NCBI RefSeq assembly: GCF_003668635.1
Contig: NZ_RCWH01000003.1
Coordinates: 371,042 to 435,041, forward strand
DNA length: 64,000 bases
Reading direction: 5' to 3'
Source of the DNA: Planomicrobium sp. Y74
GTDB taxonomy: Bacteria > Bacillota > Bacilli > Bacillales_A > Planococcaceae
Below, piece after piece: positions 50,143 to 59,996 of the stretch. The number at the start of each line of letters is the position of its first letter. Position 1 is the first letter of the stretch. Below the pieces are notes generated by a model that was not told where the DNA came from, did not search any database, and saw nothing but the letters and a program-made list of their open reading frames with translations. The translations under genes and the position numbers were made by a program.

Positions 50143-51759
50143 GTGAAAAAGACTTGGTGGAAAGAAGCGGTGGTCTATCAGATTTATACACGGAGTTTCA
50201 AGGATACAAGCGGAGATGGCGTAGGGGATTTGAATGGCGTCACTGAAAAGCTGGATTACCTGCAAAGTTTAGGTGTAGATATCCTTTGGCTTTGTCCGAT
50301 GTATAAATCCCCGAATGTCGATAATGGTTATGATGTCAGCGATTACCGGGATATCATGGATGAGATGGGTACAATGGATGATTTTGATAATATGCTGAAA
50401 AATATCCATTCCCGGGGCATGAAGCTGATTCTGGATCTTGTCCTGAATCATACCAGCGATCAGCATCCATGGTTTCTGGAATCGAAATCCTCCAAAGACA
50501 ATCCGAAGCGGGATTGGTATATTTGGCGGGATAGGCCGACCAATTGGGAAAGCATTTTTGGAGGTCCGGCTTGGACATTCGATCCCAAAACGTATCAATT
50601 TTATCTGCATCTATATACCAAAAACCAAGTCGACTTAAACTGGGAAAACCCAGAAGTTCGGCGAGCTCTTTACGATATGATCATTTGGTGGATTGAAAAA
50701 GGGGTAGACGGCTTCCGTGTAGATGCTATCAACCACTTAAAAAAAGATTTATCGGATATGCCGAATCCGGAGGGAAGGAATTACGTGCCCGCCTGGGAAA
50801 AGATGACGAATGTAGAAGGCATACAGGATTTTCTTGAAGAGTTGCGCGACGAAACGTTTGCGAAGTATGATGTTGTCACAGTGGGAGAAGCAAATAGCGT
50901 AAAAGCCCACGAAATAGAAGAATGGATCAGTGAAGATAACGGGAAATTCAATATGATTTTCAGCCTCGAAGCTCACGAAAACTGGGATGCAAATCTGGAT
51001 CCTGATCATAACGTAGTAAGATTGAAAGAAATTTTGGATCGTTGGCAACGGAGCGCACAGGGCATTGCGTGGAATTCCTTGTATCTGGAAAATCATGATC
51101 GGCCGAGAACAGTTTCAACCTGGGGAGACGACAAGAGATACTGGAAGGAAAGTGCAACAGCTCTCGCTTGTATGTATTTTTTTATGCAGGGTACTCCATT
51201 CATCTATCAGGGACAGGAAATAGGAATGACGAATGCGCCATTTGACGATATTAAAATGTACCGGGATGTGGAAACGAAAAATTTCTACCGGTATAAACGA
51301 AAACAAGAGGTTCCACACGAAGAATTGATGGCGACCATTAAAAAAGTCAGTCGGGACCACGCCCGCACTCCGATGCAATGGCATAGCGGGAAGAATGCCG
51401 GCTTTACAGAAGGCGAGCCCTGGATCAGCCTGAACCCCAATTATCGATGGCTCAATGTGGAGGCGCAGGAAAAAGACGAATTTTCAATCCTTTCTTTCTA
51501 TAAAAAGATGATCCAATTGCGGCAGAGCTATGAGTGCCTTTTGTATGGCAGCACAAAATTGGCTGAAACAGACTGTCCTGATGTTTATGCTTATATACGG
51601 GAATATGAAAATACCCGCATCCTTGTGGTGTCCCATCTGGACAGTGACGGCTGCCACTGGTCGCTGAAAGAAAAGGGGCAGCTTCTGTTAGCCAATTATT
51701 CACATTTGGAAGAACATAAATTGCAGCCTTATGAAGCACGTGTTTATTTATTGGAATGA
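50143..51759 (+). CDS. GH13 alpha-glucosidase, predicted alpha-1,4 type (copy 3)
   Basis: 538 residues, same length as copy 2. Catalytic motifs GFRVDAINH, TVGEANS and ENHDRPR; Ala after the nucleophile predicts alpha-1,4 preference. It lies outside the mal operon, 190 bp after the PBP gene, without a recognisable MalR operator upstream, so it may be differently regulated. The open frame begins at GTG 50119, but AAGGGGG lies before GTG 50143, giving MKKTWWKEAVVYQ, the start conserved in the paralogues. Confidence 0.92.
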   Translation: MKKTWWKEAVVYQIYTRSFKDTSGDGVGDLNGVTEKLDYLQSLGVDILWLCPMYKSPNVDNGYDVSDYRDIMDEMGTMDDFDNMLKNIHSRGMKLILDLVLNHTSDQHPWFLESKSSKDNPKRDWYIWRDRPTNWESIFGGPAWTFDPKTYQFYLHLYTKNQVDLNWENPEVRRALYDMIIWWIEKGVDGFRVDAINHLKKDLSDMPNPEGRNYVPAWEKMTNVEGIQDFLEELRDETFAKYDVVTVGEANSVKAHEIEEWISEDNGKFNMIFSLEAHENWDANLDPDHNVVRLKEILDRWQRSAQGIAWNSLYLENHDRPRTVSTWGDDKRYWKESATALACMYFFMQGTPFIYQGQEIGMTNAPFDDIKMYRDVETKNFYRYKRKQEVPHEELMATIKKVSRDHARTPMQWHSGKNAGFTEGEPWISLNPNYRWLNVEAQEKDEFSILSFYKKMIQLRQSYECLLYGSTKLAETDCPDVYAYIREYENTRILVVSHLDSDGCHWSLKEKGQLLLANYSHLEEHKLQPYEARVYLLE

Positions 51760-51798
51760 AACAGGAATGCAAACCTTGAAAATGGAGGAGAGAAGCAA

Positions 51799-52476
51799 TT
51801 GTATTATAAGGAACAATATGTGTTTAAAGGCGAACAAATTTCCAAAGCGATTATCAGGAATTACCGGGAAGAAGATTTTGATGGATTGATCAACGTTCAA
51901 AGAGAGTGCTTTCCGCCGCCGTTTCCGGATGATCTGTTATGGAATAAAAAACAATTGATGAGCCATCTTGACCATTACCCGGAAGGTGCGCTGTGCATAG
52001 AAATCGAGGGGGAACTGGTGGGCTCCCTGACAGGGATGCTTATCGATCTTGATTCTGAAAAACACCCCCATAAATGGGAACAGGTTACAGACAGCGGGTA
52101 TATCACTACTCACGAACCGGACGGAAAAAGTTTTTATATAGTAGATATCGGCATTAGGCCGTCGTTCCGGAAAATGGACCTGGGGAAGTTATTGCTGCAG
52201 GCAGCTTATGAACGCGTGGTTGAAGACCGGCTGGAGCGAGTGATCGGAGGCGGGCGGCTGCCGGGTTATAAGCGTTTTTCAAAAGAAATGACGGCCAGCC
52301 AGTATGCAGAGAAAGTATTGGCCGGCGAACTGAAAGATCCTGTCATCACTTTTCTGATGCGCAGCGGACGAACGCCGGTTGAGTTGGTGAAGGATTATCT
52401 GGATGACGAAGATTCGGGGAATTACGCTTTATTGATGGAATGGAAGAATCCTTTTATTCCGCGTGAAAATGAATAA
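51799..52476 (+). CDS. GNAT acetyltransferase of the nitrilase-associated type
   Basis: 225 residues. The acetyl-CoA region is DIGIRPSFRKMDLGKLLLQA, and GGGRLPGYKRFSKEMTASQY plus GELKDPVITFLMRSGR follow. The latter two motifs are those of the N-terminal half of bifunctional GNAT/carbon-nitrogen hydrolase proteins, but here no hydrolase domain follows. The start is TTG 51799, eight bases after GGAGGAG. It is 39 bp after the third alpha-glucosidase with no terminator between, so it is probably co-transcribed; a functional link is not evident. Confidence 0.8.
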   Translation: MYYKEQYVFKGEQISKAIIRNYREEDFDGLINVQRECFPPPFPDDLLWNKKQLMSHLDHYPEGALCIEIEGELVGSLTGMLIDLDSEKHPHKWEQVTDSGYITTHEPDGKSFYIVDIGIRPSFRKMDLGKLLLQAAYERVVEDRLERVIGGGRLPGYKRFSKEMTASQYAEKVLAGELKDPVITFLMRSGRTPVELVKDYLDDEDSGNYALLMEWKNPFIPRENE

Positions 52477-52493
52477 AAGACAGCTGGAATTGG

Positions 52494-52540
52494 AAAAGGG
52501 ACGCTCCCGATATCGTATCGAGGCGCCCCTTTGTTTGTTT
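52494..52540 (+). terminator. Terminator after the GNAT gene
   Basis: AAAGGGACGC pairs with GGCGCCCCTTT (small bulges) around an internal CGATATCG hairpin, then TTGTTTG. Confidence 0.65.
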
Positions 52541-52859
52541 AAGGTAACATTTATATAGCTTGATTCAATTTTTCAACCCTTCAAAAAGGGGAATCATTTC
52601 CGTTGAAAGTATTTGCTTTCAGTGCCGCGGTCAGTGTTCCACTGGGTGCTTTCTAACTTAAGCAACGTAAACCCTACCTTCTTTTACGTCCTTGCGATCC
52701 TCAAATCGCGCCAGTGTGAATAAGTATTCTCAAAAACATTAATGTAGAATGCCAGATTATCAAATATACCAGTTACCTCTGTGTTAACTTAAATATTATT
52801 GCACATACTAAGCAGGTTGTCAAATTGAGCTCTTTTAATCAGGTGAATAATCGGCTTTC

Positions 52860-52889
52860 GTTTTTGAAATGGGTCCAATAGGGTATAAT
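52860..52889 (+). promoter_or_regulatory. Promoter of pncB-nadE with SigB-like and SigA-like elements
   Basis: GTTTTT, 15-nt spacer, GGGTAT fits the general stress sigma factor consensus; TATAAT at 52884-52889 overlaps and could serve as a SigA -10. It lies 37 bp before the start. Confidence 0.5.
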
Positions 52890-52925
52890 TAAGTGAACTT
52901 ATGAAAAGCGGAAGAAGGAGATCAT

Positions 52926-54395
52926 ATGCAAAATACGAATTATGCGGATGACAGTCTGGCCCTGCACACCGATTTATACCAGATTAATATGGTGGAAGCT
53001 TATTGGGCAGATGGTATGCATGAACGGAAAGCGGTATTTGAATTGTTTTTCCGTAAACTGCCGTTTGGCAACGGCTATGCGATTTTTGCCGGATTGGAGC
53101 GGGTATTGGAATACCTCAGGAACTTTAAGTTCTCTGAAACGGATCTGGCTTATTTAAAGGAAATAGGCTACAAAGATGATTTTCTGGCTTACTTGGAAAC
53201 CATTAAATTTACCGGAGATGTTTATTCAGTCGTGGAAGGTGAAATCGTTTTCCAGAATGAGCCATTGATTCGTATCGAAAGCACTCTTGCTGAAGCACAG
53301 CTGATAGAAACCGCTTTACTCAACATCGTCAATTACCAAACATTGATTGCGACCAAAGCCAGCCGCATCAAACAGATTGTAAAAGAAGACCGTGTCATGG
53401 AATTCGGCACGCGCCGCGCCCAGGAAATGGACGCAGCAATTTGGGGTTCGCGTGCAGCGTTTATCGGCGGATTGGAAGCGACAAGCAATGTTCGGGCCGG
53501 AAAATTATTTGGTATACCGGTAGCAGGTACACATGCCCATTCGATGGTACAGGCCTATAAAGATGAATACGAAGCTTTCCATGCCTATGCGAAACGGCAT
53601 AAAACTTGCGTTTTCCTTGTGGATACATATGATACATTAAAATCAGGCCTACCAATTGCCATTCAAGTGGCGAAAGAATTGGGAGATAAAATCAACTTCC
53701 AGGGTATTCGCCTGGATAGTGGGGACATTGCGTTTTTGTCAAAAGAAGCACGGAAGATGCTGGATGGAGCCGGCTTCACAGATGCCGAAATCGTCGTGTC
53801 GAATGACTTGGACGAATACACCATCCTGAATCTGAAAGCCCAAGGCGCGCAAGTCGACTCTTGGGGAATAGGCACAAAACTGATTACTGCTTATGATCAG
53901 CCTGCACTTGGAGCGGTCTACAAACTCGTTGCAATTGAAAACGAAAAAGACGAGATGGAAGACACCATCAAAATATCGGGGAATGCTGAGAAAGTCACAA
54001 CGCCTGGATTGAAAAAAGTTTATCGAATCATAGACAGGGAAAACGGGAAATCAGAAGGGGATTATATAACCATGGCTGATGAAGATCCGGAAAAGGAAGA
54101 ACGCTTAAAAATGTTCCATCCGGTCCATACCTTCGTTTCAAAGTTTGTCACCAATTTTGATGCGGTGAACATTCATACCCAGGTTGTGGAGAGTGGGGAA
54201 ATCACCTATAACTGCCCTTCGATCCAAGACGTGCAGGATTACGCGAAGAGAAGCCTGGAACTGCTGTGGGACGAATATAAACGCTCTCTGAATCCTGAAG
54301 AATATCCAGTCGATCTCAGTCAGAAGTGCTGGGACAACAAAATGCGGAATATCCAGGAAGTACGCGATTCAATTCAAAGTTTCTCAAAACGATAG
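52926..54395 (+). CDS. pncB: Nicotinate phosphoribosyltransferase
   Basis: First step of NAD salvage from nicotinate, 489 residues, the size of the long Gram-positive form. Recognisable are [10 protein letters not shown] at the N-terminus, [25 protein letters not shown], the catalytic [29 protein letters not shown] and [31 protein letters not shown] precedes the ATG. nadE follows 11 bp later, so the two last-needed enzymes for nicotinate-to-NAD conversion are coupled. Confidence 0.95.
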   Translation: MQNTNYADDSLALHTDLYQINMVEAYWADGMHERKAVFELFFRKLPFGNGYAIFAGLERVLEYLRNFKFSETDLAYLKEIGYKDDFLAYLETIKFTGDVYSVVEGEIVFQNEPLIRIESTLAEAQLIETALLNIVNYQTLIATKASRIKQIVKEDRVMEFGTRRAQEMDAAIWGSRAAFIGGLEATSNVRAGKLFGIPVAGTHAHSMVQAYKDEYEAFHAYAKRHKTCVFLVDTYDTLKSGLPIAIQVAKELGDKINFQGIRLDSGDIAFLSKEARKMLDGAGFTDAEIVVSNDLDEYTILNLKAQGAQVDSWGIGTKLITAYDQPALGAVYKLVAIENEKDEMEDTIKISGNAEKVTTPGLKKVYRIIDRENGKSEGDYITMADEDPEKEERLKMFHPVHTFVSKFVTNFDAVNIHTQVVESGEITYNCPSIQDVQDYAKRSLELLWDEYKRSLNPEEYPVDLSQKCWDNKMRNIQEVRDSIQSFSKR

Positions 54396-54406
54396 GAGGA
54401 TTTTAC

Positions 54407-55234
54407 ATGACAGAACTGCAACAGAGAATCATTGAAGAAATGAAAGTTCAGCCAGAAATCAACCCGCGTGAAGAAATAGAGCGAACTGTTTCATTCCTGA
54501 AGGAATATATGAAAAAAAATCCTTTCCTTGAAGGATTTGTACTTGGGATTTCAGGGGGGCAGGATTCGACGCTGGTTGGAAAAATGGCTCAAATAGCCGT
54601 CGACCAATTGAATGAGGAGTCCGGTAGCGATAAATACGGTTTCTACGCAGTCCGCTTGCCATATGGAGAACAGTTCGATGAACATGATGCGCAAGACGCA
54701 TTGAAATTCATCAATCCGACGAAAACCTATACGATCAATATCAAAGAAGCTGTCGATGCAAGTGACCGCGCTTTGGAAGAAGCGGGTATTGAATTGACGG
54801 ATTTCATCAAAGGCAATGAAAAAGCGAGAGAGCGCATGAAAGCCCAATATTCTGTGGCGGCTATGCACAATGCTGTAGTGCTTGGAACCGACCATGCAGC
54901 CGAAGCCATCACCGGTTTCTATACAAAACACGGCGACGGTGCAGCGGATCTCACACCTCTTTTCCGTCTGAACAAAAGACAAGGCAAACAATTGCTGAAG
55001 GAGTTGGGGAGTCCGGAACATCTTTATAATAAGATTCCGACTGCAGACCTTGAGGAAGACAAGCCGGCAATTCCGGATGAAGTTGCACTCGGCATAACAT
55101 ATGACATGATCGATGATTACCTGGAAGGCAAGAAGATACCGGATGAAGCACGCGAAAAACTGGAAGGCTATTATTTGAAGACGCAGCATAAACGCATGTT
55201 GCCGATTACCGTCTTCGATGATTTCTGGAAATAA
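54407..55234 (+). CDS. nadE: Ammonia-dependent NAD synthetase
   Basis: Amidates nicotinate adenine dinucleotide to NAD, 275 residues, without a glutaminase domain. The PP-loop SGGQDS is at residues 49-54; [20 protein letters not shown] and [14 protein letters not shown] are the ATP and deamido-NAD sites. The open frame extends to 54326 within pncB, but AGGAGG lies eight bases before ATG 54407. It ends the pncB-nadE operon with a terminator. Confidence 0.96.
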   Translation: MTELQQRIIEEMKVQPEINPREEIERTVSFLKEYMKKNPFLEGFVLGISGGQDSTLVGKMAQIAVDQLNEESGSDKYGFYAVRLPYGEQFDEHDAQDALKFINPTKTYTINIKEAVDASDRALEEAGIELTDFIKGNEKARERMKAQYSVAAMHNAVVLGTDHAAEAITGFYTKHGDGAADLTPLFRLNKRQGKQLLKELGSPEHLYNKIPTADLEEDKPAIPDEVALGITYDMIDDYLEGKKIPDEAREKLEGYYLKTQHKRMLPITVFDDFWK

Positions 55235-55247
55235 ATTTAAAATCTGC

Positions 55248-55275
55248 AAAGTCCTCCAAACGGAGGACTTTTCTT
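55248..55275 (+). terminator. Terminator of pncB-nadE
   Basis: AAAGTCCTCC and GGAGGACTTT, perfect 10-bp stem, AAAC loop, T-rich tail. Confidence 0.92.
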
Positions 55276-55298
55276 TATGCAAAAATGCTGGGCTCCTG

Positions 55299-55328
55299 TT
55301 ACTGCATAGTTGAGTTATTGCTTATAAT
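55299..55328 (+). promoter_or_regulatory. Promoter of the moxR operon
   Basis: TTACTG, 18-bp spacer, perfect TATAAT, about 70 bp before the ATG at 55397. Confidence 0.55.
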
Positions 55329-55396
55329 TCGTTATGCTAATGATTAAGAATGTGACAATTCAAAATATTATTTGTCACCCATTGGGGGAAATTATA

Positions 55397-56347
55397 ATGA
55401 ATCCAAAAGACCAACTAAACAAAGTTATTGATAATATTGAAAAGGTCATTATCGGCAAGCGGGATATCGCCGAATTGAGTATGGTAGCAATGCTGTCCCA
55501 TGGACATGTCCTGCTTGAAGACGTACCAGGTGTAGGGAAGACCATGCTGGTCCGGGCATTGGCGAAATCGGTCGGCGCCGATTTTAAACGCATTCAGTTT
55601 ACCCCTGACTTATTGCCCTCAGATGTTGTCGGCGTTTCAATCTACAATCCAAAAGATATGGAATTCAATTTCCGCCCGGGTCCGATTATGGGCAATATCA
55701 TTTTAGCCGATGAAATTAACCGTACCTCCCCGAAAACACAATCTTCGCTGCTCGAGGCAATGGAAGAAGCTTCAGTTACCATTGATGGCGTCACTATGCA
55801 GATTCCTAAACCATTTTTTGTTATGGCCACCCAAAATCCAATTGAATATGAAGGAACATATCCATTGCCGGAAGCGCAACTGGATCGTTTTCTCCTGAAA
55901 ATTAAAATGGGCTATCCTACTTCAAAAGAAGAAATGGAAGTTTTGAACCGTTCGCAGCTTTCCATGCCTATCGAGGACCTGCAGTCAGTCATCTCTCTTG
56001 AAGAATTGCTGGAATTGCAGCGGGAAGCGAAAAATATCAAAGTGGATGAAACAATCCGCAGCTATATTGTCGACCTTGCCCGTCAAACACGAAACGATCC
56101 TTATGTTTACTTGGGCGTCAGCCCCCGGGGGTCGATTGCCTTGATGAAGTCGGCACAGGCTTATGCTTTATTGAAAGGGCGGGATTTCGTGACGCCGGAT
56201 GATGTTCAATACCTGGCTAAATTCGTTTTCGGACACCGCATCATGCTCCGTTCAGAAGCCCGTTATGATGGCATTTCTGCAGAAGAGATTACTGAGCGTA
56301 TCTTAACGAAGACCAAAGTGCCTGTCCAAAGGCTAGTCGGCCAATGA
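55397..56347 (+). CDS. yeaC: MoxR family AAA+ ATPase (YeaC-like)
   Basis: 316-residue AAA+ chaperone-like ATPase. Walker A is in EDVPGVGKTMLVRALA, Walker B and sensor in IILADEINRTSPKTQSSLLE and FFVMATQNPIEYEGTYPLPE. MoxR proteins act with a DUF58/vWA partner, here the next gene, whose ATG overlaps this stop by four bases. The frame opens at 55334, but GGGGG precedes ATG 55397. The order moxR-DUF58-transglutaminase-guaA is that of yeaC-yeaD-yebA-guaA in B. subtilis. Confidence 0.93.
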   Translation: MNPKDQLNKVIDNIEKVIIGKRDIAELSMVAMLSHGHVLLEDVPGVGKTMLVRALAKSVGADFKRIQFTPDLLPSDVVGVSIYNPKDMEFNFRPGPIMGNIILADEINRTSPKTQSSLLEAMEEASVTIDGVTMQIPKPFFVMATQNPIEYEGTYPLPEAQLDRFLLKIKMGYPTSKEEMEVLNRSQLSMPIEDLQSVISLEELLELQREAKNIKVDETIRSYIVDLARQTRNDPYVYLGVSPRGSIALMKSAQAYALLKGRDFVTPDDVQYLAKFVFGHRIMLRSEARYDGISAEEITERILTKTKVPVQRLVGQ

Positions 56348-57558
56348 AGCAAATCAAAAAAGCCCTATCGTTATGGGGAAGAATAATTTTTGTGATTTTT
56401 ATCCTGTTGCTTACCTTTTCATTTGCGATGTTCCAGGGCGGTTTTGTCAGCTGGTTCATCTTTTACATGGCCTTGCCATTTGTTCTGTATTCCTTGCTGT
56501 TGGTCTTTTATCCGCTTCAGGACATTGAATTGAACCGTCAAATCCATACAACGCAAATCAGAAGAGGGCAGAAATATTCAGCAACAGTACATTTTAAGCG
56601 CAAATTGTCCTTTCCTCTTCTATATACAGTATTGACAGAGAAAACAAACTCGATCGCTTTGCGAAAAAGGAATCCTTCGGATAATCGGGCAATGTTCATG
56701 CCTGGTTTTCGCAAAACCCATACCTGGCATTATGAAATTGAAGACATGCCAAGAGGCGAACACGTTTTGGAAGGCATTGAGCTGGAAGTTGCAGATTTTT
56801 TTGGCTGGACCAAAAAAACGAAGATGTTCCCCTTGAAACAAACAATCCTTGTCTATCCAAAAACTCATGATATTCCTTATCGTGCCCTTGAATCCAGTTA
56901 TGACCAAGGTGCTATGGCAGCTCCCCATACATTGGTAAAAGATACGACAATGGCTACAGGCATCCGTGATTACCAGCCGGGAGATCGTGTTTCCTGGATT
57001 CATTGGAAATCATTTGCACGGACCCAGACTCTGCGCACCAAGGAATTCGAAGACAGACAGGCTGAAGATTTATTTCTTCTGGATGACAGAAAGCCTTCGG
57101 AAAAATTTGAACTGCAAGTGGAACTGGTAGCTTCTTTGCTGCAGTCTATTGTCAGAGGCAATTCTAGCGTTGCCTATCTATCTGTTGGAAACAGCATTGA
57201 TTCATTTCCTGTGATTCATTCAGAGAGCCACTTGCAGAGGGTTATGTATCATCTGACAAAAGTGTTGCCTGATTTGGACCGGCCTGCTGATGAAATGGTT
57301 AGCCGGGATCTTCAGCAAATCCGTGCTTCAACAGTGATTTATGTAACCGCTAAATTGACGGTTGAAATGGTCGAAGCCATTCGGAGAAATGTGAAAAACC
57401 TCAATACCTGCATGTGCCTCGTCGTAACGAATAACGGCGAAAAGTTTGGGAAGGCAGACGAAGCCGCCCGTCAATTCGCAGTGTCAAAAGGTTTTATCGT
57501 CAAACTTGTAGCACCGGAGAACTTCGCTTCGGTCTTTACGGAGGTGAGCCGCAAATGA
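56344..57558 (+). CDS. yeaD: DUF58 membrane protein (YeaD-like)
   Basis: 404 residues: two N-terminal transmembrane helices (about 8-60), a beta-rich middle, and a C-terminal vWA-like DUF58 domain. The defining motif YQPGDRVSWIHWKSFART is present. It overlaps moxR upstream and the transglutaminase gene downstream by ATGA, so the three proteins are made in equal amounts and probably form a membrane complex. The cellular role of this system is unsettled. Confidence 0.9.
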   Translation: MKQIKKALSLWGRIIFVIFILLLTFSFAMFQGGFVSWFIFYMALPFVLYSLLLVFYPLQDIELNRQIHTTQIRRGQKYSATVHFKRKLSFPLLYTVLTEKTNSIALRKRNPSDNRAMFMPGFRKTHTWHYEIEDMPRGEHVLEGIELEVADFFGWTKKTKMFPLKQTILVYPKTHDIPYRALESSYDQGAMAAPHTLVKDTTMATGIRDYQPGDRVSWIHWKSFARTQTLRTKEFEDRQAEDLFLLDDRKPSEKFELQVELVASLLQSIVRGNSSVAYLSVGNSIDSFPVIHSESHLQRVMYHLTKVLPDLDRPADEMVSRDLQQIRASTVIYVTAKLTVEMVEAIRRNVKNLNTCMCLVVTNNGEKFGKADEAARQFAVSKGFIVKLVAPENFASVFTEVSRK

Positions 57559-59750
57559 ATTCCATTCGAAAAAACAAGGCATTCATGGCGATACTGTATA
57601 TTTTAGTTTTCCTCTTGTTGGCGGAATGGCTTACTCCTGTCATTACCTTGACCGATACCGGCCATAAAACGTTATTTCTTGTGTTTATCGGGATCAGTCT
57701 GCTCATGGCTTTTTTGCAAGTGCATTGGGCAATCTCAGCTGGCGTGAAAATCCTCTTTATTATGTGGTTTCTCATCAATGTTTATACTGAAACCGCTTTT
57801 TTCTCTTTTGAAGCTTTAGGATTTATTCTTTCTGACTTGCGGATAAATGTAGAGGCTCTGTTTTCCCAGGACTGGGCCCAAACAACCGATATATTCAGGA
57901 CTGTACTATTTTTCAGCTTGCTATGGATGGCTGTTTACCTTATCCATTATTGGGTCAGTTTCCGTTTAAGTATTTTCCTTTTTTATATTCTGACGGTTAT
58001 TTTCATCGCGGTTCTGGACACATTCAGCCCTTACAATGGGGATACTGCAATTGTCCGCATCATGGTCGTCGGCCTCATGCTTGCAGGGTTGCTTCATTTG
58101 GCAAGATGGCTTGAAGGTCACCGTATCAATGAAACAATCGAGCGTTTAGCGGGTTTCATTATCCCGTTATTCCTTATGGTCGCGGTTTCCACAGCACTGG
58201 CACTTTATTTGCCGAAAGCAGGACCGCTATGGCCTGACCCGGTTCCTTATATCACTTCGTTTTCCGGTGAAGGCGGACCGGGGCCTGCTTCAGTCGGCCG
58301 AATTGGTTATGGAGTAGATGATTCCGAACTTGGTGGATCTTTCCTTGGAGACGATACCCCTGCGTTTCGGGCGGAAGTTGAAGATGGACAGTACTGGAAA
58401 GTTGAAACGAAAGATGTTTATACGACGAAAGGCTGGGAGTTGAGTGAACCCGGCGCCGACCCGGTTCTTTATAGTAACGGTGATCTTATCGAAACAGAGT
58501 TTGAGCCGGGAGCTGAAGATGAATCGCTCAACGCAGTACTTGAAATGGAGCAGGATTTTCCGTTTGTCCTCTATCCCTATGGAATAGAATCCATTCAGAT
58601 GGAAGGGGAAATCCGTTACAGTTACTCCCCGGTTGATCAGAAAATCGAACCATTATTAAGCGGGGCGCCGTATGAGCCGGATGCTGTGGAAATTCAATTC
58701 AATCAACCGACCTACAGTTTAACGGATCTTCGTGAAACTACTGTCGATAAATTGGCTGAGCTGCCACCGGAATTTGACCGCTATAAACAGTTGCCGGATG
58801 AATTGCCGCAGCGAGTCAGAGATCTTGCAGAAGAAATCACGATGAATTCCGAAACCGTTTATGATAAAGCCCGGGCTGTAGAAGACTATTTCGAAAGAAA
58901 TGATTTCGAATACAGCCTGACAAATATCCCGGTGCCTGAAGAAGACGAGGATTACGTCGATCAATTCTTATTTGAAACCAAGCGCGGTTATTGCGATAAC
59001 TTTTCAACTTCCATGGTAGTTTTGCTGCGCAGTCTGGATATTCCTGCACGATGGGTGAAAGGGTTTAACGAAGGTGTGCAAGTGGACAGCGACAAAGAAC
59101 GCGAAACTGAAATATACGAAGTCACCAATAATAACGCCCATTCATGGGTGGAAGCTTACATGCCTGGTGTTGGTTGGATGCTGTTTGAACCGACCATCGG
59201 CTTTACAGGATCTTCCGAAATCGATTTTGATTTGGACATCGAGTCATCAGACCCGGAAGAACAAGAGTTGCCGGAGCGTCCGCAACAGCTGGAACTTGAA
59301 GAGGAAGAGGACGCTGCAGCAGCTGCATCTGAAGGGTCAAACGGTCCTGGTTTATGGGAACGGATAAGCGAATTTGTATCAGAACATAAAGGAGCTGTTT
59401 TTTTAGGTGCGGCTGCTTCTGTATTCCTGGCAGTATTGCTGTTTCTAAAACGCCAGAGATGGCTGCCGAAAATTTTGGTTCCATATTACCGAAGAAGAAA
59501 TGGTAAACAGACATTTGAAAAAGCCTATATCCGCTTACTGAAACAATTGGATCTTTACGGCATCAAAAGGGAAGATGGCCAGACATTGATGTCTTATGCC
59601 AGATATATCGACTCTTTCTTCGGGACAAAAGAAATGACCCGTTTGACGGCTTCTTATGAGCAGTCCGTCTACGGTGGCCGTCCGGAATCTGTTGAATGGC
59701 GCGAATTGAAGGAAAGTTGGGAAAACTTAATCAATCGCACAAGCAGTTGA
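57555..59750 (+). CDS. yebA: Transglutaminase-like membrane protein (YebA-like)
   Basis: 731 residues: about six N-terminal transmembrane helices (10-215), an extracellular part with a transglutaminase-like domain (about 390-560), a low-complexity acidic linker (near 585-600), one more helix (around 615-635) and a cytoplasmic DUF4129-like tail. The papain-type residues are Cys in KRGYCDNFS and His in NNAHSWVEAY; the third motif reads LFEPT. Likely role: protein cross-linking or peptide hydrolysis at the cell surface, under MoxR/DUF58 control. The guaA promoter overlaps its stop codon. Confidence 0.9.
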   Translation: MNSIRKNKAFMAILYILVFLLLAEWLTPVITLTDTGHKTLFLVFIGISLLMAFLQVHWAISAGVKILFIMWFLINVYTETAFFSFEALGFILSDLRINVEALFSQDWAQTTDIFRTVLFFSLLWMAVYLIHYWVSFRLSIFLFYILTVIFIAVLDTFSPYNGDTAIVRIMVVGLMLAGLLHLARWLEGHRINETIERLAGFIIPLFLMVAVSTALALYLPKAGPLWPDPVPYITSFSGEGGPGPASVGRIGYGVDDSELGGSFLGDDTPAFRAEVEDGQYWKVETKDVYTTKGWELSEPGADPVLYSNGDLIETEFEPGAEDESLNAVLEMEQDFPFVLYPYGIESIQMEGEIRYSYSPVDQKIEPLLSGAPYEPDAVEIQFNQPTYSLTDLRETTVDKLAELPPEFDRYKQLPDELPQRVRDLAEEITMNSETVYDKARAVEDYFERNDFEYSLTNIPVPEEDEDYVDQFLFETKRGYCDNFSTSMVVLLRSLDIPARWVKGFNEGVQVDSDKERETEIYEVTNNNAHSWVEAYMPGVGWMLFEPTIGFTGSSEIDFDLDIESSDPEEQELPERPQQLELEEEEDAAAAASEGSNGPGLWERISEFVSEHKGAVFLGAAASVFLAVLLFLKRQRWLPKILVPYYRRRNGKQTFEKAYIRLLKQLDLYGIKREDGQTLMSYARYIDSFFGTKEMTRLTASYEQSVYGGRPESVEWRELKESWENLINRTSS

Positions 59751-59775
59751 TTTTGCCTGGGCTAACTTGTACAAT
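59747..59775 (+). promoter_or_regulatory. SigA promoter of guaA
   Basis: TTGATT, 17-bp spacer, TACAAT. The -35 overlaps the stop codon of the transglutaminase gene, and the riboswitch aptamer begins about 20 bp downstream. Confidence 0.7.
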
Positions 59776-59795
59776 TGAGAAAATTATAAGTACAG

Positions 59796-59870
59796 GTGCC
59801 CTCATATATGTCCGGTGATATGGATCGGATGTCTCTACCAAGTCTCCGGAAATGACTTGACTATGAAGGC
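59796..59870 (+). promoter_or_regulatory. Guanine-type purine riboswitch aptamer before guaA
   Basis: P1 is GCCCTCAT with ATGAAGGC (one mismatch), P2 TCCGGT with ATCGGA, loop 2 GATATGG, junction GTCTCTACC, P3 CAAGTC with GACTTG and loop 3 TCCGGAAAT. The junction after P3 reads ACTATG: C at the specificity position (C74 of xpt) means guanine, not adenine. Confidence 0.92.
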
Positions 59871-59912
59871 GGATGCCGCATGCATATTTTTGCATGGGGC
59901 TTCGCCTTTTTG
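59866..59912 (+). promoter_or_regulatory. Expression-platform hairpin A of the guaA riboswitch
   Basis: AAGGCGGA (59866) pairs with TTCGCCTT (ending 59908), continuing through GCC/GGC and CATGCA/TGCATG. Its left base is the 3' strand of P1, so P1 and this hairpin exclude each other. Only three or four T follow. Confidence 0.75.
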
Positions 59913-59921
59913 ATGTAGAGC

Positions 59922-59961
59922 AAAAGAACGCGAGGAGCTTTTTCGCGTTCTTTTATTATTT
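59922..59961 (+). terminator. Hairpin B, canonical terminator before guaA
   Basis: AAAAGAACGCG and CGCGTTCTTTT form a perfect 11-bp stem with an 11-nt loop, followed by ATTATTT, 36 bp before the guaA start. Confidence 0.85.
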
Positions 59962-59996
59962 GTGCCGCCTGAAATCGATCAGAAGAGGTGAAGGTT

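Larger units (their letters stand above)
52477..52925. other. 449-bp spacer before pncB
   Basis: Contains the terminator at 52494-52540 and the promoter at 52860-52889. The part between (about 52550-52850) has no ORF with a start signal and no repeat I recognise. Confidence 0.5.
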
